In this document: positions 57,679 to 64,000 of the stretch, piece by piece
Position numbering within the stretch: the stretch's first letter is position 1
Layout: every line of letters begins with the position of its first letter
Source: Hymenobacter pini
GTDB taxonomy: Bacteria > Bacteroidota > Bacteroidia > Cytophagales > Hymenobacteraceae
Direction: 5' to 3'
Assembly (NCBI RefSeq): GCF_020421205.1
Contig: NZ_JAIZZH010000006.1
Coordinates: 62,001 to 126,000, forward strand
DNA length: 64,000 nt
Made by a program: the position numbers and the translations under genes
The notes under the pieces: generated by a model
The model's input: the letters and a program-made list of their open reading frames with translations, nothing else
Told to the model about the DNA's origin: nothing
Databases searched by the model: none

Positions 57679-57942
57679 TTACAAACCAGCAACTTCCTCC
57701 CCGCCGTACTCGGCGGCCAGCTTATCGATGGCGGCGGCCAGCTGGTGGTCCTTGTCCGTAACCCGGTTGCCAGCGGAGTGGGTGCGTAGGCGGAAGCTCA
57801 CTGTGTTGTACTCGTTGCTCCACCACGGGTGATGGTCCTGATACTCGGCTTCCTCCGCCACATCGGTCATGAAGCTGAAGGCCATTTTGAAGTCTTTGAA
57901 GCGAAAGGTGCGGGTGAGGGTGTTGTCGGTTTCGGTCCACAT
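57679..57942 (-). CDS. 4a-hydroxytetrahydrobiopterin dehydratase
   Basis: An 87-residue PCD/DCoH-family protein. DHHPWWSNEYNTVSFRLRTHSAG contains the histidine pair and H-P-x-W motif of the active site, and VTDKDHQLAAAIDKLA is the final helix. The family dehydrates the pterin carbinolamine made by phenylalanine hydroxylase; no hydroxylase gene is present in the window. Many bacteria carry such genes for related pterin chemistry. It precedes the REP-like palindrome and lies 12 bases downstream of the NADAR gene. Confidence 0.87.
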   Translation of the reverse strand: MWTETDNTLTRTFRFKDFKMAFSFMTDVAEEAEYQDHHPWWSNEYNTVSFRLRTHSAGNRVTDKDHQLAAAIDKLAAEYGGEEVAGL

Positions 57943-57954
57943 AGAAGGTTGGGG

Positions 57955-58512
57955 TTAGAGGGTGTTACGCACTTCCATCAGGGCAAAGCCCAGCAGGTTC
58001 AGGCCGGGCCACTCGGCGGGATTGGCGGCCTGCGGATGGTCCTGGGCCAGCCCAATGCCCCAGATGCTGTCAACGGGGCTGGCCTCTACCAGCACCCGGT
58101 TGCCGGTACCCAGCAAAAACTCTCGTAGTGCCGGGTGCTGGCTGAACTTGGCCACGTTGCCTCGCACCACAATTTCAAACCGCGCAGCATTCCACCTGGC
58201 CTCATCGAAGCCCTGCACTTTGCGGCCCAGGCGTTTGGCTACATCGGGGTGGGTAGCCTGCAGGATGGCTTGGCGGGTGGCTTCGTCCTGAAACAAGCGG
58301 GCTTTTTCGGCCATCATGTAGTGCTCGGCCGTGGCATAGGTATCACCATCCACCGTAAACGGGGCCGGGTACCACTGGCTGAACACCTCTTTGCCGAGGC
58401 TGCCCTTGCTGGTGTGCCCCCAGAAATACAGATACTTAGGTGTGGCCCCGTGGTGCAGGTGCTGAAGCAGGGTTTCTACGGAACGAATAGGCGGCAACTG
58501 ATTGGCAGACAC
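57955..58512 (-). CDS. NADAR family protein
   Basis: A 185-residue protein that probably starts at GTG 58510-58512 (translated MSANQLPPIRSVETLLQHLH). Family sequence begins only near residue 25: YLYFWGHTSKGSLGKEVFSQWYPAPFTVDG, then YATAEHYMMAEKARLF, GRKVQGFDEARWNAARFEIVVRGN and SPVDSIWGIGL. NADAR proteins act on ADP-ribose-linked compounds and are tied to NAD metabolism or riboflavin intermediates. A 111-residue upstream extension overlaps the opposite-strand gene and lacks family sequence. The ATG alternatives are downstream of the conserved part. Confidence 0.82.
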   Translation of the reverse strand: MSANQLPPIRSVETLLQHLHHGATPKYLYFWGHTSKGSLGKEVFSQWYPAPFTVDGDTYATAEHYMMAEKARLFQDEATRQAILQATHPDVAKRLGRKVQGFDEARWNAARFEIVVRGNVAKFSQHPALREFLLGTGNRVLVEASPVDSIWGIGLAQDHPQAANPAEWPGLNLLGFALMEVRNTL

Positions 58513-58623
58513 AACAGTAAGGCGGATAATTTGATACGCAAGACCACCAAATCTAAACCCAAATCCGGGAACCGCAGTACACTTACCCAGTACTCTCCCT
58601 CCCACTTCAACCCCGAGGAAACC

Positions 58624-59124
58624 ATGGCTATTGACCCCAAAGACCGCCCCGTGCGCGTCATCAACGACGATACCACTGAACAGGAAATGGCTGCGGGCCA
58701 CATCACGCCCGGCGGCGACCCACCCAAGAACGAAGCCGCCCGCGGGGGCTTCGGCAACCGGGAGGGCAAAGAAGGCTACGGCACCGACAGCGGCACTGGC
58801 ATTTCGGCCGTATCGGTGAACGAGGATACCGACAAGATTGAGCACCCCGCCGATAACATGCGGACCTCCGACGAAGGCCGCCCCGACCGCCCCAACCAGG
58901 ATTTACCCGCCGACGAGGACCCGGATCTGGAAGCCCGCCGCCCCGTGGATGAGCTGGACCTGGACGATGACCGCCCCGGCCGCGACGAAATGCAGAACCC
59001 TAACTCTCGCGTAGGCATGGGCCAGATGGAGCCCAAAACCGGCACCAACGCCGACCTGGCCCGCCAGGGCACTAACGCCGACCTAACCGACCCCGACGCT
59101 TCCGACACGGCTATTATCCAGTAA
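58624..59124 (+). CDS. acidic, probably disordered protein
   Basis: A 166-residue protein from ATG 58624, rich in Asp, Glu, Pro, Gly and Arg, with no hydrophobic stretch. It begins MAIDPKDRPVRVINDDTTEQ, has an acidic region (EDPDLEARRPVDELDLDDDR), and a short near-repeat near the end, GTNADLARQGTNADLTDP. A larger in-frame extension to the left is the antisense of the NADAR gene and is rejected. I recognise no domain. It is followed by a second hydrophilic protein gene. Confidence 0.65.
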   Translation: MAIDPKDRPVRVINDDTTEQEMAAGHITPGGDPPKNEAARGGFGNREGKEGYGTDSGTGISAVSVNEDTDKIEHPADNMRTSDEGRPDRPNQDLPADEDPDLEARRPVDELDLDDDRPGRDEMQNPNSRVGMGQMEPKTGTNADLARQGTNADLTDPDASDTAIIQ

Positions 59125-59207
59125 CGGAAGCCCAGCTGCGGCTGGCCAATTCGCACTTGCTTCTCTCCCGCTCTTCTCTGTGAAAACAAACAAAAACACT
59201 CCCTGTC

Positions 59208-59423
59208 ATGCCTTACAAAAGCAATAACACCAACCAGCAGTCCAAGGAAAACCACGGTAGCCCCACCCAAAGCGAGCAGCCCAAAGGCACTGGCAATTTG
59301 CCTGTGAATCAGCGGAGCGAGGCCGAGGAAAACCGCTTGGCCGACGAGGCCCAGGACGCGGGCCAGCGCCACCCCAACCGCAACACCGAAAAGCCCGACC
59401 TGGACAAGCCGGCCTATAACTAA
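59208..59423 (+). CDS. small hydrophilic protein
   Basis: A 71-residue protein from ATG 59208: MPYKSNNTNQQSKENHGSPT, then SEAEENRLADEAQDAGQRHP and a tail DLDKPAYN. It is highly polar, Asn/Gln/Glu-rich and predicted disordered, like its upstream neighbour. The terminator at 59441-59470, 17 bases after the stop, ends the pair. Such proteins resemble hydrophilins or dehydration-stress proteins in composition, but function is unknown. Confidence 0.6.
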   Translation: MPYKSNNTNQQSKENHGSPTQSEQPKGTGNLPVNQRSEAEENRLADEAQDAGQRHPNRNTEKPDLDKPAYN

Positions 59424-59440
59424 GCTGAGCACTACCTGTA

Positions 59441-59470
59441 AAAAGCACCTGCCCTGGCAGGTGCTTTTTT
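59441..59470 (+). terminator. intrinsic terminator after the hydrophilic protein genes
   Basis: AAAAGCACCTGCC (59441-59453) pairs with GGCAGGTGCTTTT (59456-59468); the apparent two-base loop will open by a pair or two in practice. A T-run ends at 59470. Confidence 0.9.
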
Positions 59471-59495
59471 GTGTAACCTATTCATCTGCTGACCC

Positions 59496-60197
59496 ATGGC
59501 CCGCTACGTTACCACCGATTTGCACGGCTGCCTGCAGTCCTTCCAGCACTTGGTAGAGCGAAAACTGAAGCTGCGCCCCCAGGACGAGCTGTACGTGCTG
59601 GGCGACTACGTGAACAAAGGCCCTGACACCCGCGGTGTGCTCGACTACCTGATGCAGCTGCCGCAACAAGGCTACCACGTAGTGTGCCTGCGCGGCAACC
59701 ACGACCAGGAATTGCTTGACGCCGCCCAAGGCAACGCCACCCTCACTTGGGCCTCGGCCACTGACCGTCAACTTACCCTGAGCAGCTTCGGCGTGGAGCG
59801 TCCCGAGGATATTCCCACCCCCTACCTGCGCTGGATTCAGGAGTTGCCGTACCAGCTGGAGGTGCCAGGCTGGGTGCTGGTGCATGCCGGTTTCAACTTC
59901 CGGCTCCCTCCCGCCGAAATGCGCCGGAACTGGCACACCATGCTCAACATCAAAGAGTTTGTGTTTGATGCATCCCGCTTGGAAGGCCGCCGCTTGGTGC
60001 ACGGCCACGTACCAACCCCCACCGCGGAAGTAGAGAAGCGGGTAAAAGCCCACGCTGGCGCCATCGGACTAGACACTGGCTGTGTGTATCGCCACAACCC
60101 GGGGCTACGCCATTTAGCCGCCCTCAACCTAGATACCGAGGAGCTGACGTTGCAGCCCAACATCGAACCTGATTACCCGATTGGTGTAAGAGGGTGA
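59496..60197 (+). CDS. PPP-type serine/threonine phosphatase-like protein
   Basis: A 233-residue metallophosphoesterase of the bacterial PPP group (PrpA/ApaH-like). The three signatures are present: TTDLHGCLQSFQ (GDxHG motif), VLGDYVNKGPDTRG (GDxxDRG motif, with NKG in place of DRG) and CLRGNHDQELL (GNHD/E motif). C-terminal LVHAGFNF and LVHGHVPTPT supply further metal-binding histidines. It is probably a cytoplasmic protein or nucleotide phosphatase. Its stop codon lies at the start of the 37-bp palindrome. Confidence 0.88.
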   Translation: MARYVTTDLHGCLQSFQHLVERKLKLRPQDELYVLGDYVNKGPDTRGVLDYLMQLPQQGYHVVCLRGNHDQELLDAAQGNATLTWASATDRQLTLSSFGVERPEDIPTPYLRWIQELPYQLEVPGWVLVHAGFNFRLPPAEMRRNWHTMLNIKEFVFDASRLEGRRLVHGHVPTPTAEVEKRVKAHAGAIGLDTGCVYRHNPGLRHLAALNLDTEELTLQPNIEPDYPIGVRG

Positions 60198-60283
60198 TGA
60201 AGTAAAAAGGGATGAGGTAAAAGGTGAGGCGGACGTTTGCTGTCTGGCCTCACCTTTTACCTCATCCCTTTTTACTTCATCAC
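60194..60283. terminator. 37-bp perfect palindrome spanning the gap between convergent genes
   Basis: 60194-60230 is the exact reverse complement of 60247-60283, around a 16-base loop. The left arm includes the TGA of the phosphatase gene (60195-60197), and the right arm ends at the base before the stop codon of the convergent gene (60284). With A- and T-tracts in the arms it can terminate both transcripts. Confidence 0.92.
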
Positions 60284-61090
60284 TTATTCCTGTGGCAGAG
60301 CATCGGAGCGGAGCAGCTGGCGGGCAGCGTCCTGGTAGGGGTTGCGGGTGTCGTTGGCTACAGACCGCAGGGTATTGCGGGCTGCGGTAATCTGCTGGTT
60401 GCGCCAGTAGGCCATGCCTAAGTGGTAACGGGCCCGCCCAGCCAGCCGGGAGCTACTTTGCATGGCCACCCGGCGCAAAAACGGCTGAGCTGCCCGAATC
60501 TGCTCCGGCTCGTTTTGGCTAAGCAAGAAGATGCCGTTGTAGTATGTGAGTGTATCCTGCCCAACGGTGCTGGTGGGCACTCGCCGCAAGGTGTACAGCG
60601 CTGGCGTGTAATGCTCGTCGCGGTACTGGCGCATGGCTTCCGCTAGCAACGGGCGCTGGTTTTCCCGAATTACATCATCGGCCAGGCCCGCATCGGGTAC
60701 ATAATAGCGCGCCCAGGCAGCCTGCATATTCGGGGCGGCCGGCCGCATCAGAAACCACCATATCAACAGAACAGCTACCAGACTAAGTCCGGCTACTAAT
60801 GCCCACTGCCGTTGCGTCCGGCGCTGGCGGCGCTTGATCCGCAGTAAGGCCTCCTGCCGCTGGTCAAGGCGCTGGTCCAGAGCGAGTAACCGTTGATACA
60901 GCGTTTCGTGCCCGGCCACCCAGCGCAGGTCGGCCGCCAACTGCTCGTACGACTGATAGGCTTGGTAGAGTACCGGGTCCTGCTCCAAGCGGGCTTCAAA
61001 AGCATCCTGCTCAGCGGCTCCCATCTGGCCATCGGCAAAGCGTTCCAACTCATCGAGGTAGGGGCGCAGGTCAGAAGAAGGCAGGGTCAT
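60284..61090 (-). CDS. single-pass membrane protein with anti-sigma-like N-terminus and TPR-like periplasmic part
   Basis: A 268-residue protein. Residues 1-60 (LERFADGQMGAAEQDAFEARLEQDPVLYQAYQSYEQLAADLRWV) resemble the short helical N-terminal domain seen in Bacteroidota anti-sigma-like proteins, without zinc ligands. A coiled basic linker (about 65-92) leads to a membrane helix (WALVAGLSLVAVLLIWWFLM). The C-terminal half is TPR-like (YTPALYTLRRVPTSTVGQDTLTYYNGIFLLSQ; RLAGRARYHLGMAYWRNQQITAARNTL). It lies 113 bases downstream of the sigma-like gene at 61204, on the same strand, and may be its membrane partner. Confidence 0.65.
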   Translation of the reverse strand: MTLPSSDLRPYLDELERFADGQMGAAEQDAFEARLEQDPVLYQAYQSYEQLAADLRWVAGHETLYQRLLALDQRLDQRQEALLRIKRRQRRTQRQWALVAGLSLVAVLLIWWFLMRPAAPNMQAAWARYYVPDAGLADDVIRENQRPLLAEAMRQYRDEHYTPALYTLRRVPTSTVGQDTLTYYNGIFLLSQNEPEQIRAAQPFLRRVAMQSSSRLAGRARYHLGMAYWRNQQITAARNTLRSVANDTRNPYQDAARQLLRSDALPQE

Positions 61091-61203
61091 TGAGGCAGCG
61101 GTGCGGAGGTCGGGGAAGACACCAGTTAGAATTACCGGTGCGGCAGAATCAGAAGAAGAACAGGAATTTTGGCTTCTAAGCTACGCAGAAGCCGGCATAG
61201 CCG

Positions 61204-61716
61204 CTAGCCAGCTGCGGTTTCGGTACGCAGCCGCAACTCGTAGAGTTTGCGCAGGCAGATGGATTTCTGCATTCGGGCCACATTGGCATTGGCAAAACCC
61301 ATCTTGCCCGCTACTTTCTCAAAGTTGTAGCCCCGGAAGTAAAAATACATTAACATCTTCTGCGAATCGAGGCCCAGCTGCCGGAACAGGCCCAGCAGCC
61401 GCTGCCGCCGCCCAGCCTCAGCCAGGGGCAATACGGCAGTCGTACGGGCGGCCCGTACCTGCTCATCGGCCATACCGTACACGTACGCCCGCAGATCGGG
61501 GGGCAGCTTGGTTAGGCGGCCGTCGGAAACCTGGTCATAGAACTCTACCAGCACCGTGCGCAGCAGGTCGTGGGCCTTGGGGGCTGAGAGTTGGTACTGC
61601 CGACGAGCCCAGCGGGCAAACAGGTCACGGTTCTGCTCATAGAAAGTAATCAGAAACGACTGGTTACCGACGCGCAGGCTGGTCAGGACTTCGGCAAGCT
61701 GCTGGGGAGAGTTCAT
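61204..61716 (-). CDS. divergent sigma factor-like protein
   Basis: A 170-residue protein from ATG 61714-61716 (MNSPQQLAEVLTSLRVGNQS). The N-terminal half (FLITFYEQNRDLFARWARRQYQLS, LLRTVLVEFYDQV) resembles sigma region 2, and the C-terminal half (LGLFRQLGLDSQKMLMYFYFRGYNFEKVAGKMGFANANVARMQKSICLRKL) resembles the region 4 helix-turn-helix, though the DNA-contact residues are diverged. It may be an ECF-like sigma factor. A 43-residue upstream extension lies in a non-conserved gap and is rejected. The membrane protein gene at 60284 follows. Confidence 0.65.
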   Translation of the reverse strand: MNSPQQLAEVLTSLRVGNQSFLITFYEQNRDLFARWARRQYQLSAPKAHDLLRTVLVEFYDQVSDGRLTKLPPDLRAYVYGMADEQVRAARTTAVLPLAEAGRRQRLLGLFRQLGLDSQKMLMYFYFRGYNFEKVAGKMGFANANVARMQKSICLRKLYELRLRTETAAG

Positions 61717-61848
61717 ACAGGCAAGATACGAGGGAAAGGGCGTTTGGTAACACTTGCCCCCACTGGGCTGCTGGTGGGGTGGCTCTGCAAACAGAAAGGC
61801 TGCCCCAAGTTGGAGCAGCCTTTCAACAAACCTAGGCAGTGGCAAGGA

Positions 61849-64000
61849 TTACTTCAGGAAGCGGTGTACCGTCGTTTTACCATCGGGCCGCAGCACTACC
61901 AGCGAGTACATACCATTTGGCAGCTTGGCCACATCTACCGCGCCTCGGCCCAGCGTGCCGGTGGCCAGCGTCTGGCCCTGCTGATTCACGATGCGGTACT
62001 GGCTGCCGGCCAGCGAGGTTGCAGACGTCAGCTCCAGCCGGTCCACCACCGGGTTGGGGTACAGGGCCAGCGCCGGTTGCTCGGCATCCTGCTTAGTGGT
62101 TACTGCCGACGTGGTAGCCATGCGGGCGGCCGTGCTGCTTTTGGTGATGCGCACCCAGTTGATGTTCCAGCCACCCGTCTGCGCGTAGATGCCAAAGTTG
62201 TAGGTACCCGCGTTGATTGTCACCGTTTTCGACACGGTAGTCCAGTTCTGCCAGCCACCGGTACCCGGAATAGTGGAGTTACCAAACTGGATGCTACTAG
62301 CGTTCAAATCCGAAGAGATGGTGCCGCCGCTGCCGCCGCTGGCCACGCGGTACTCAATGGTGTAGGTGCCGGTGGTGGGGAAATTGATGTTGTTCCATAC
62401 CAGGTAGTCGCCGGCATCTACGTAGCCCATGTTCTGGCCCCCACCAGTGTCGGTGCAGGTCTCCACCGTCATGCCGTTGTTCACGTTGGCCGCTTCGGCC
62501 TGCAGCGTTACGCTGAAAGTAGAGTTGGTAGTGGCCGCGCGCACTCGCACGGAGGTAGCCTTGTCGTTCCAGTTGCTGGTGCCCAGGGCGTTGTTCACCA
62601 AGCAGCTGTTGCCGGCGCTGCCCACCGTAAGGGAAGCCCCGGTGTAGTTGTCGTTTTCGTACAGCACTACCTCGTAGCCGCTGTTCACCTTGAGCGAGGA
62701 TATGTCGTCGTTCAGGATGCCGCGGCTTTGCAGAGCGCTCAGCGTGTAGTCGCCCACGGGCAGGGCTACGGCGGTGCCCGTGTAGTTGCAGTCCTTATAC
62801 ATGGTGGCCACGCCGCTGCTCGGCTGCCCCAGGCCCACAAAGCCCCCGAAGGTGGCTACCACTTTAGTGGGCTGGGGCGTGTGCAGGGTGGAGGATTGGT
62901 CGTTCACGTCGTCGTAGGCGAATCCGTAGCTCAGGTTATCCACGCTGATGCCGCCCTGGTGCCAGAACTTGGAGTAGTAGTTGGCCGGGGCCGCGGCGTA
63001 GTAGGCGGCCGCGTTGTACCAGTTCTGCTGGCCGGGGTTGGTCGTGGTGGTGTTCACCACGTGGCGGTTGATGGCCGCGCACAGCTGCGACTGTACTACC
63101 AAGTCACAGTCCCCGTCGCCCACGCGGTTATCGAGGGCGCCCTTGCCTTCCAGCACCTCTTGCGTAGTGGGCTTGCGGGCCACAATGCCCGTGCGCCCGG
63201 CAAAGCCGCCCGACTGGCCCACCACCGTGAGGCGGCCGTTGCTCACGCGGCCCTTGAACACGCCCGCGTCGCCGGCGTAGAAAATCAGGTCCTCGTTCAC
63301 GTATTTGCTCCAGATGGCGTCAATGTAGGAGCCGAAGTAATTGGCCTGGGCCCCGCCGCTCTGAAACTGCGCCGATTTGCCAGGACAGGTAATGGTGCCG
63401 GCCGTGGCATTGCGCAGGCCCTGGAACTCGGTAGGCGCGAAGCTCTGGTAAGCGGCCAGAATATCGGCGTGGCTTTTCTGCTCGCCGGCCCGCTTGTAGA
63501 AGCCGTTGCCCCACAGCTCCAGGCCCATGGGGTAGTTGTAGGAATCTACCCGCGTGGTGTTGCCGAAGAAGCCGTACTGGTTGTTCGTCAGCTCGATGAA
63601 TTCGTAGCGGATGCCCTTGTTGGGGTCGTTGGGGTTTTGGAAGTCGGGGGCGGCGTAGCCCGAGGGCGCGCCCGAAGACCCGAAGAAGTACAGGTACAGC
63701 TGCTGGCCCTGCGAAATGAACACCCGGCAGCCCGCAATGTAGGGCAGCGTGAACGTCTTGTTCGGAATGTTGCTGAGCTTGGTAAAGCAGGCGGCGTACT
63801 TGGAGTTCTGGCCCGGTCCGGTGTTGCCATTGTAAGTTGGCCCCGTTACGGTGTTGTACGAAGAGGACATGGGCAATACCTGCCCGTTGGCGGCGTTAAT
63901 CCAGACGTGGTTGCCCGAGCCGTCAATACCCACAATGGCCACGTACAAGTCCGTGTCGGCGTAGGGCGAGTTGTTGGCAATGGTGAATGGAATGCTGCCC
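61849..64000 (-). CDS. secreted GH64-like beta-1,3-glucanase with crystallin, CBM6 and T9SS sorting domains, 5' end cut
   Basis: At least 716 residues; the frame runs off the right edge (its TTG at 63948 is internal). The N-terminal part (to about residue 390 of the visible sequence) resembles glycoside hydrolase family 64/thaumatin-like glucanases: SIPFTIANNSPYADTDLYVA, RVFISQGQQLYLYFF, EFIELTNNQYGFFGNTTRVD, QGGISVDNLSYGFAYDD. Then a beta/gamma-crystallin domain (MYKDCNYTGTAVALPVGDYT, LYENDNYTGAS), a CBM6-like module (VTLQAEAANVNNGM, NMGYVDAGDYLVWNNI) and a C-terminal type A sorting domain (ALALYPNPVVDRLELTS ... NGMYSLVVL, basic end). It is exported across the outer membrane by the type IX system and presumably attacks fungal or algal beta-1,3-glucan. 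Confidence 0.82.
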   Translation of the reverse strand, partial: GSIPFTIANNSPYADTDLYVAIVGIDGSGNHVWINAANGQVLPMSSSYNTVTGPTYNGNTGPGQNSKYAACFTKLSNIPNKTFTLPYIAGCRVFISQGQQLYLYFFGSSGAPSGYAAPDFQNPNDPNKGIRYEFIELTNNQYGFFGNTTRVDSYNYPMGLELWGNGFYKRAGEQKSHADILAAYQSFAPTEFQGLRNATAGTITCPGKSAQFQSGGAQANYFGSYIDAIWSKYVNEDLIFYAGDAGVFKGRVSNGRLTVVGQSGGFAGRTGIVARKPTTQEVLEGKGALDNRVGDGDCDLVVQSQLCAAINRHVVNTTTTNPGQQNWYNAAAYYAAAPANYYSKFWHQGGISVDNLSYGFAYDDVNDQSSTLHTPQPTKVVATFGGFVGLGQPSSGVATMYKDCNYTGTAVALPVGDYTLSALQSRGILNDDISSLKVNSGYEVVLYENDNYTGASLTVGSAGNSCLVNNALGTSNWNDKATSVRVRAATTNSTFSVTLQAEAANVNNGMTVETCTDTGGGQNMGYVDAGDYLVWNNINFPTTGTYTIEYRVASGGSGGTISSDLNASSIQFGNSTIPGTGGWQNWTTVSKTVTINAGTYNFGIYAQTGGWNINWVRITKSSTAARMATTSAVTTKQDAEQPALALYPNPVVDRLELTSATSLAGSQYRIVNQQGQTLATGTLGRGAVDVAKLPNGMYSLVVLRPDGKTTVHRFLK

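Noticed and set aside
57679..57942. phenylalanine catabolism cluster linked to the aromatic operon
   Set aside because: The pterin dehydratase gene lies 18 kb away and no phenylalanine hydroxylase gene is present, so no functional linkage can be claimed.
58135..58623. N-terminal extension of the acidic protein reading back through the NADAR gene
   Set aside because: It is antisense to conserved NADAR sequence; the ATG at 58624 begins the compositionally uniform protein.
57955..58845. long form of the NADAR protein with about 111 extra N-terminal residues
   Set aside because: The extra part is antisense to the acidic protein gene and lacks family sequence; conserved residues begin only after the GTG at 58510-58512.

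Overview
The window reads as chromosome from a GC-rich member of the Bacteroidota, most likely a Hymenobacter-like cytophagale. Support comes from family content rather than any single marker: DUF4293 and DUF4382 proteins, YtxH, a long NusB, C-terminal sorting domains of the type IX secretion system, CarboxypepD_reg/TonB modules, the C-terminal chorismate mutase fusion on DAHP synthase, near absence of Shine-Dalgarno sequences, and promoters resembling TTTG-N19-TAnnTTTG. No transposase, integrase, phage gene or CRISPR array was seen, so this looks like core chromosome with many intergenic palindromes.

Layout. 1-7.4 kb: partial NAD-type isocitrate dehydrogenase, YtxH, nusB, leucine dehydrogenase, an ABC exporter half and an FAD oxidoreductase. 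7.4-16.3 kb: a small secreted protein, two tRNA-Pro genes, a beta-barrel protein, the second ABC exporter half, truA, acetyltransferase, thiolase, DUF4293 and DUF4382 proteins. 16.4-24.8 kb: thioredoxin-like, DinB, diacylglycerol kinase, acetyltransferase, a 21-bp tandem repeat locus, an SDR, fumC, then an ECF sigma factor with an anti-sigma/TonB fusion. 25-34.8 kb: VWA protein, porin, fasciclin lipoprotein, a NarL-type two-component system, and secreted and TPR proteins.

34.9-39.5 kb is the most interesting region: an aromatic amino acid operon (pheA, aminotransferase, prephenate dehydrogenase, DAHP synthase-chorismate mutase) preceded by two consecutive Phe/Tyr-rich leader peptides, each followed by an intrinsic terminator and a possible antiterminator segment. 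This looks like a tandem translational attenuator sensing charged tRNA-Phe and tRNA-Tyr. Two paralogous TPR proteins flank the operon.

39.7-53.4 kb: acyltransferase, a phosphoesterase, a receiver/thioredoxin-reductase-like fusion beside a cNMP-domain histidine kinase, radA, a TlpA-like protein without its cysteines, radical SAM protein, HTH membrane protein and aspartic protease-like protein. 53.4-64 kb: inositol phosphatase, lnt, rsmI, pterin dehydratase, NADAR protein, hydrophilic small proteins, a PPP-type phosphatase, a second sigma-like/membrane TPR pair, and a large partial secreted GH64-like glucanase with crystallin, CBM6 and sorting domains.

A second theme is intergenic DNA: exceptionally long perfect hairpins (up to 37 bp) of unrelated sequence at gene ends, REP-like palindromes, a roughly 165-bp composite repeat present twice, and an intrinsic terminator placed inside the 5' leader of the sigma factor gene. 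All function calls rest on motif reading by eye; no database search was possible.
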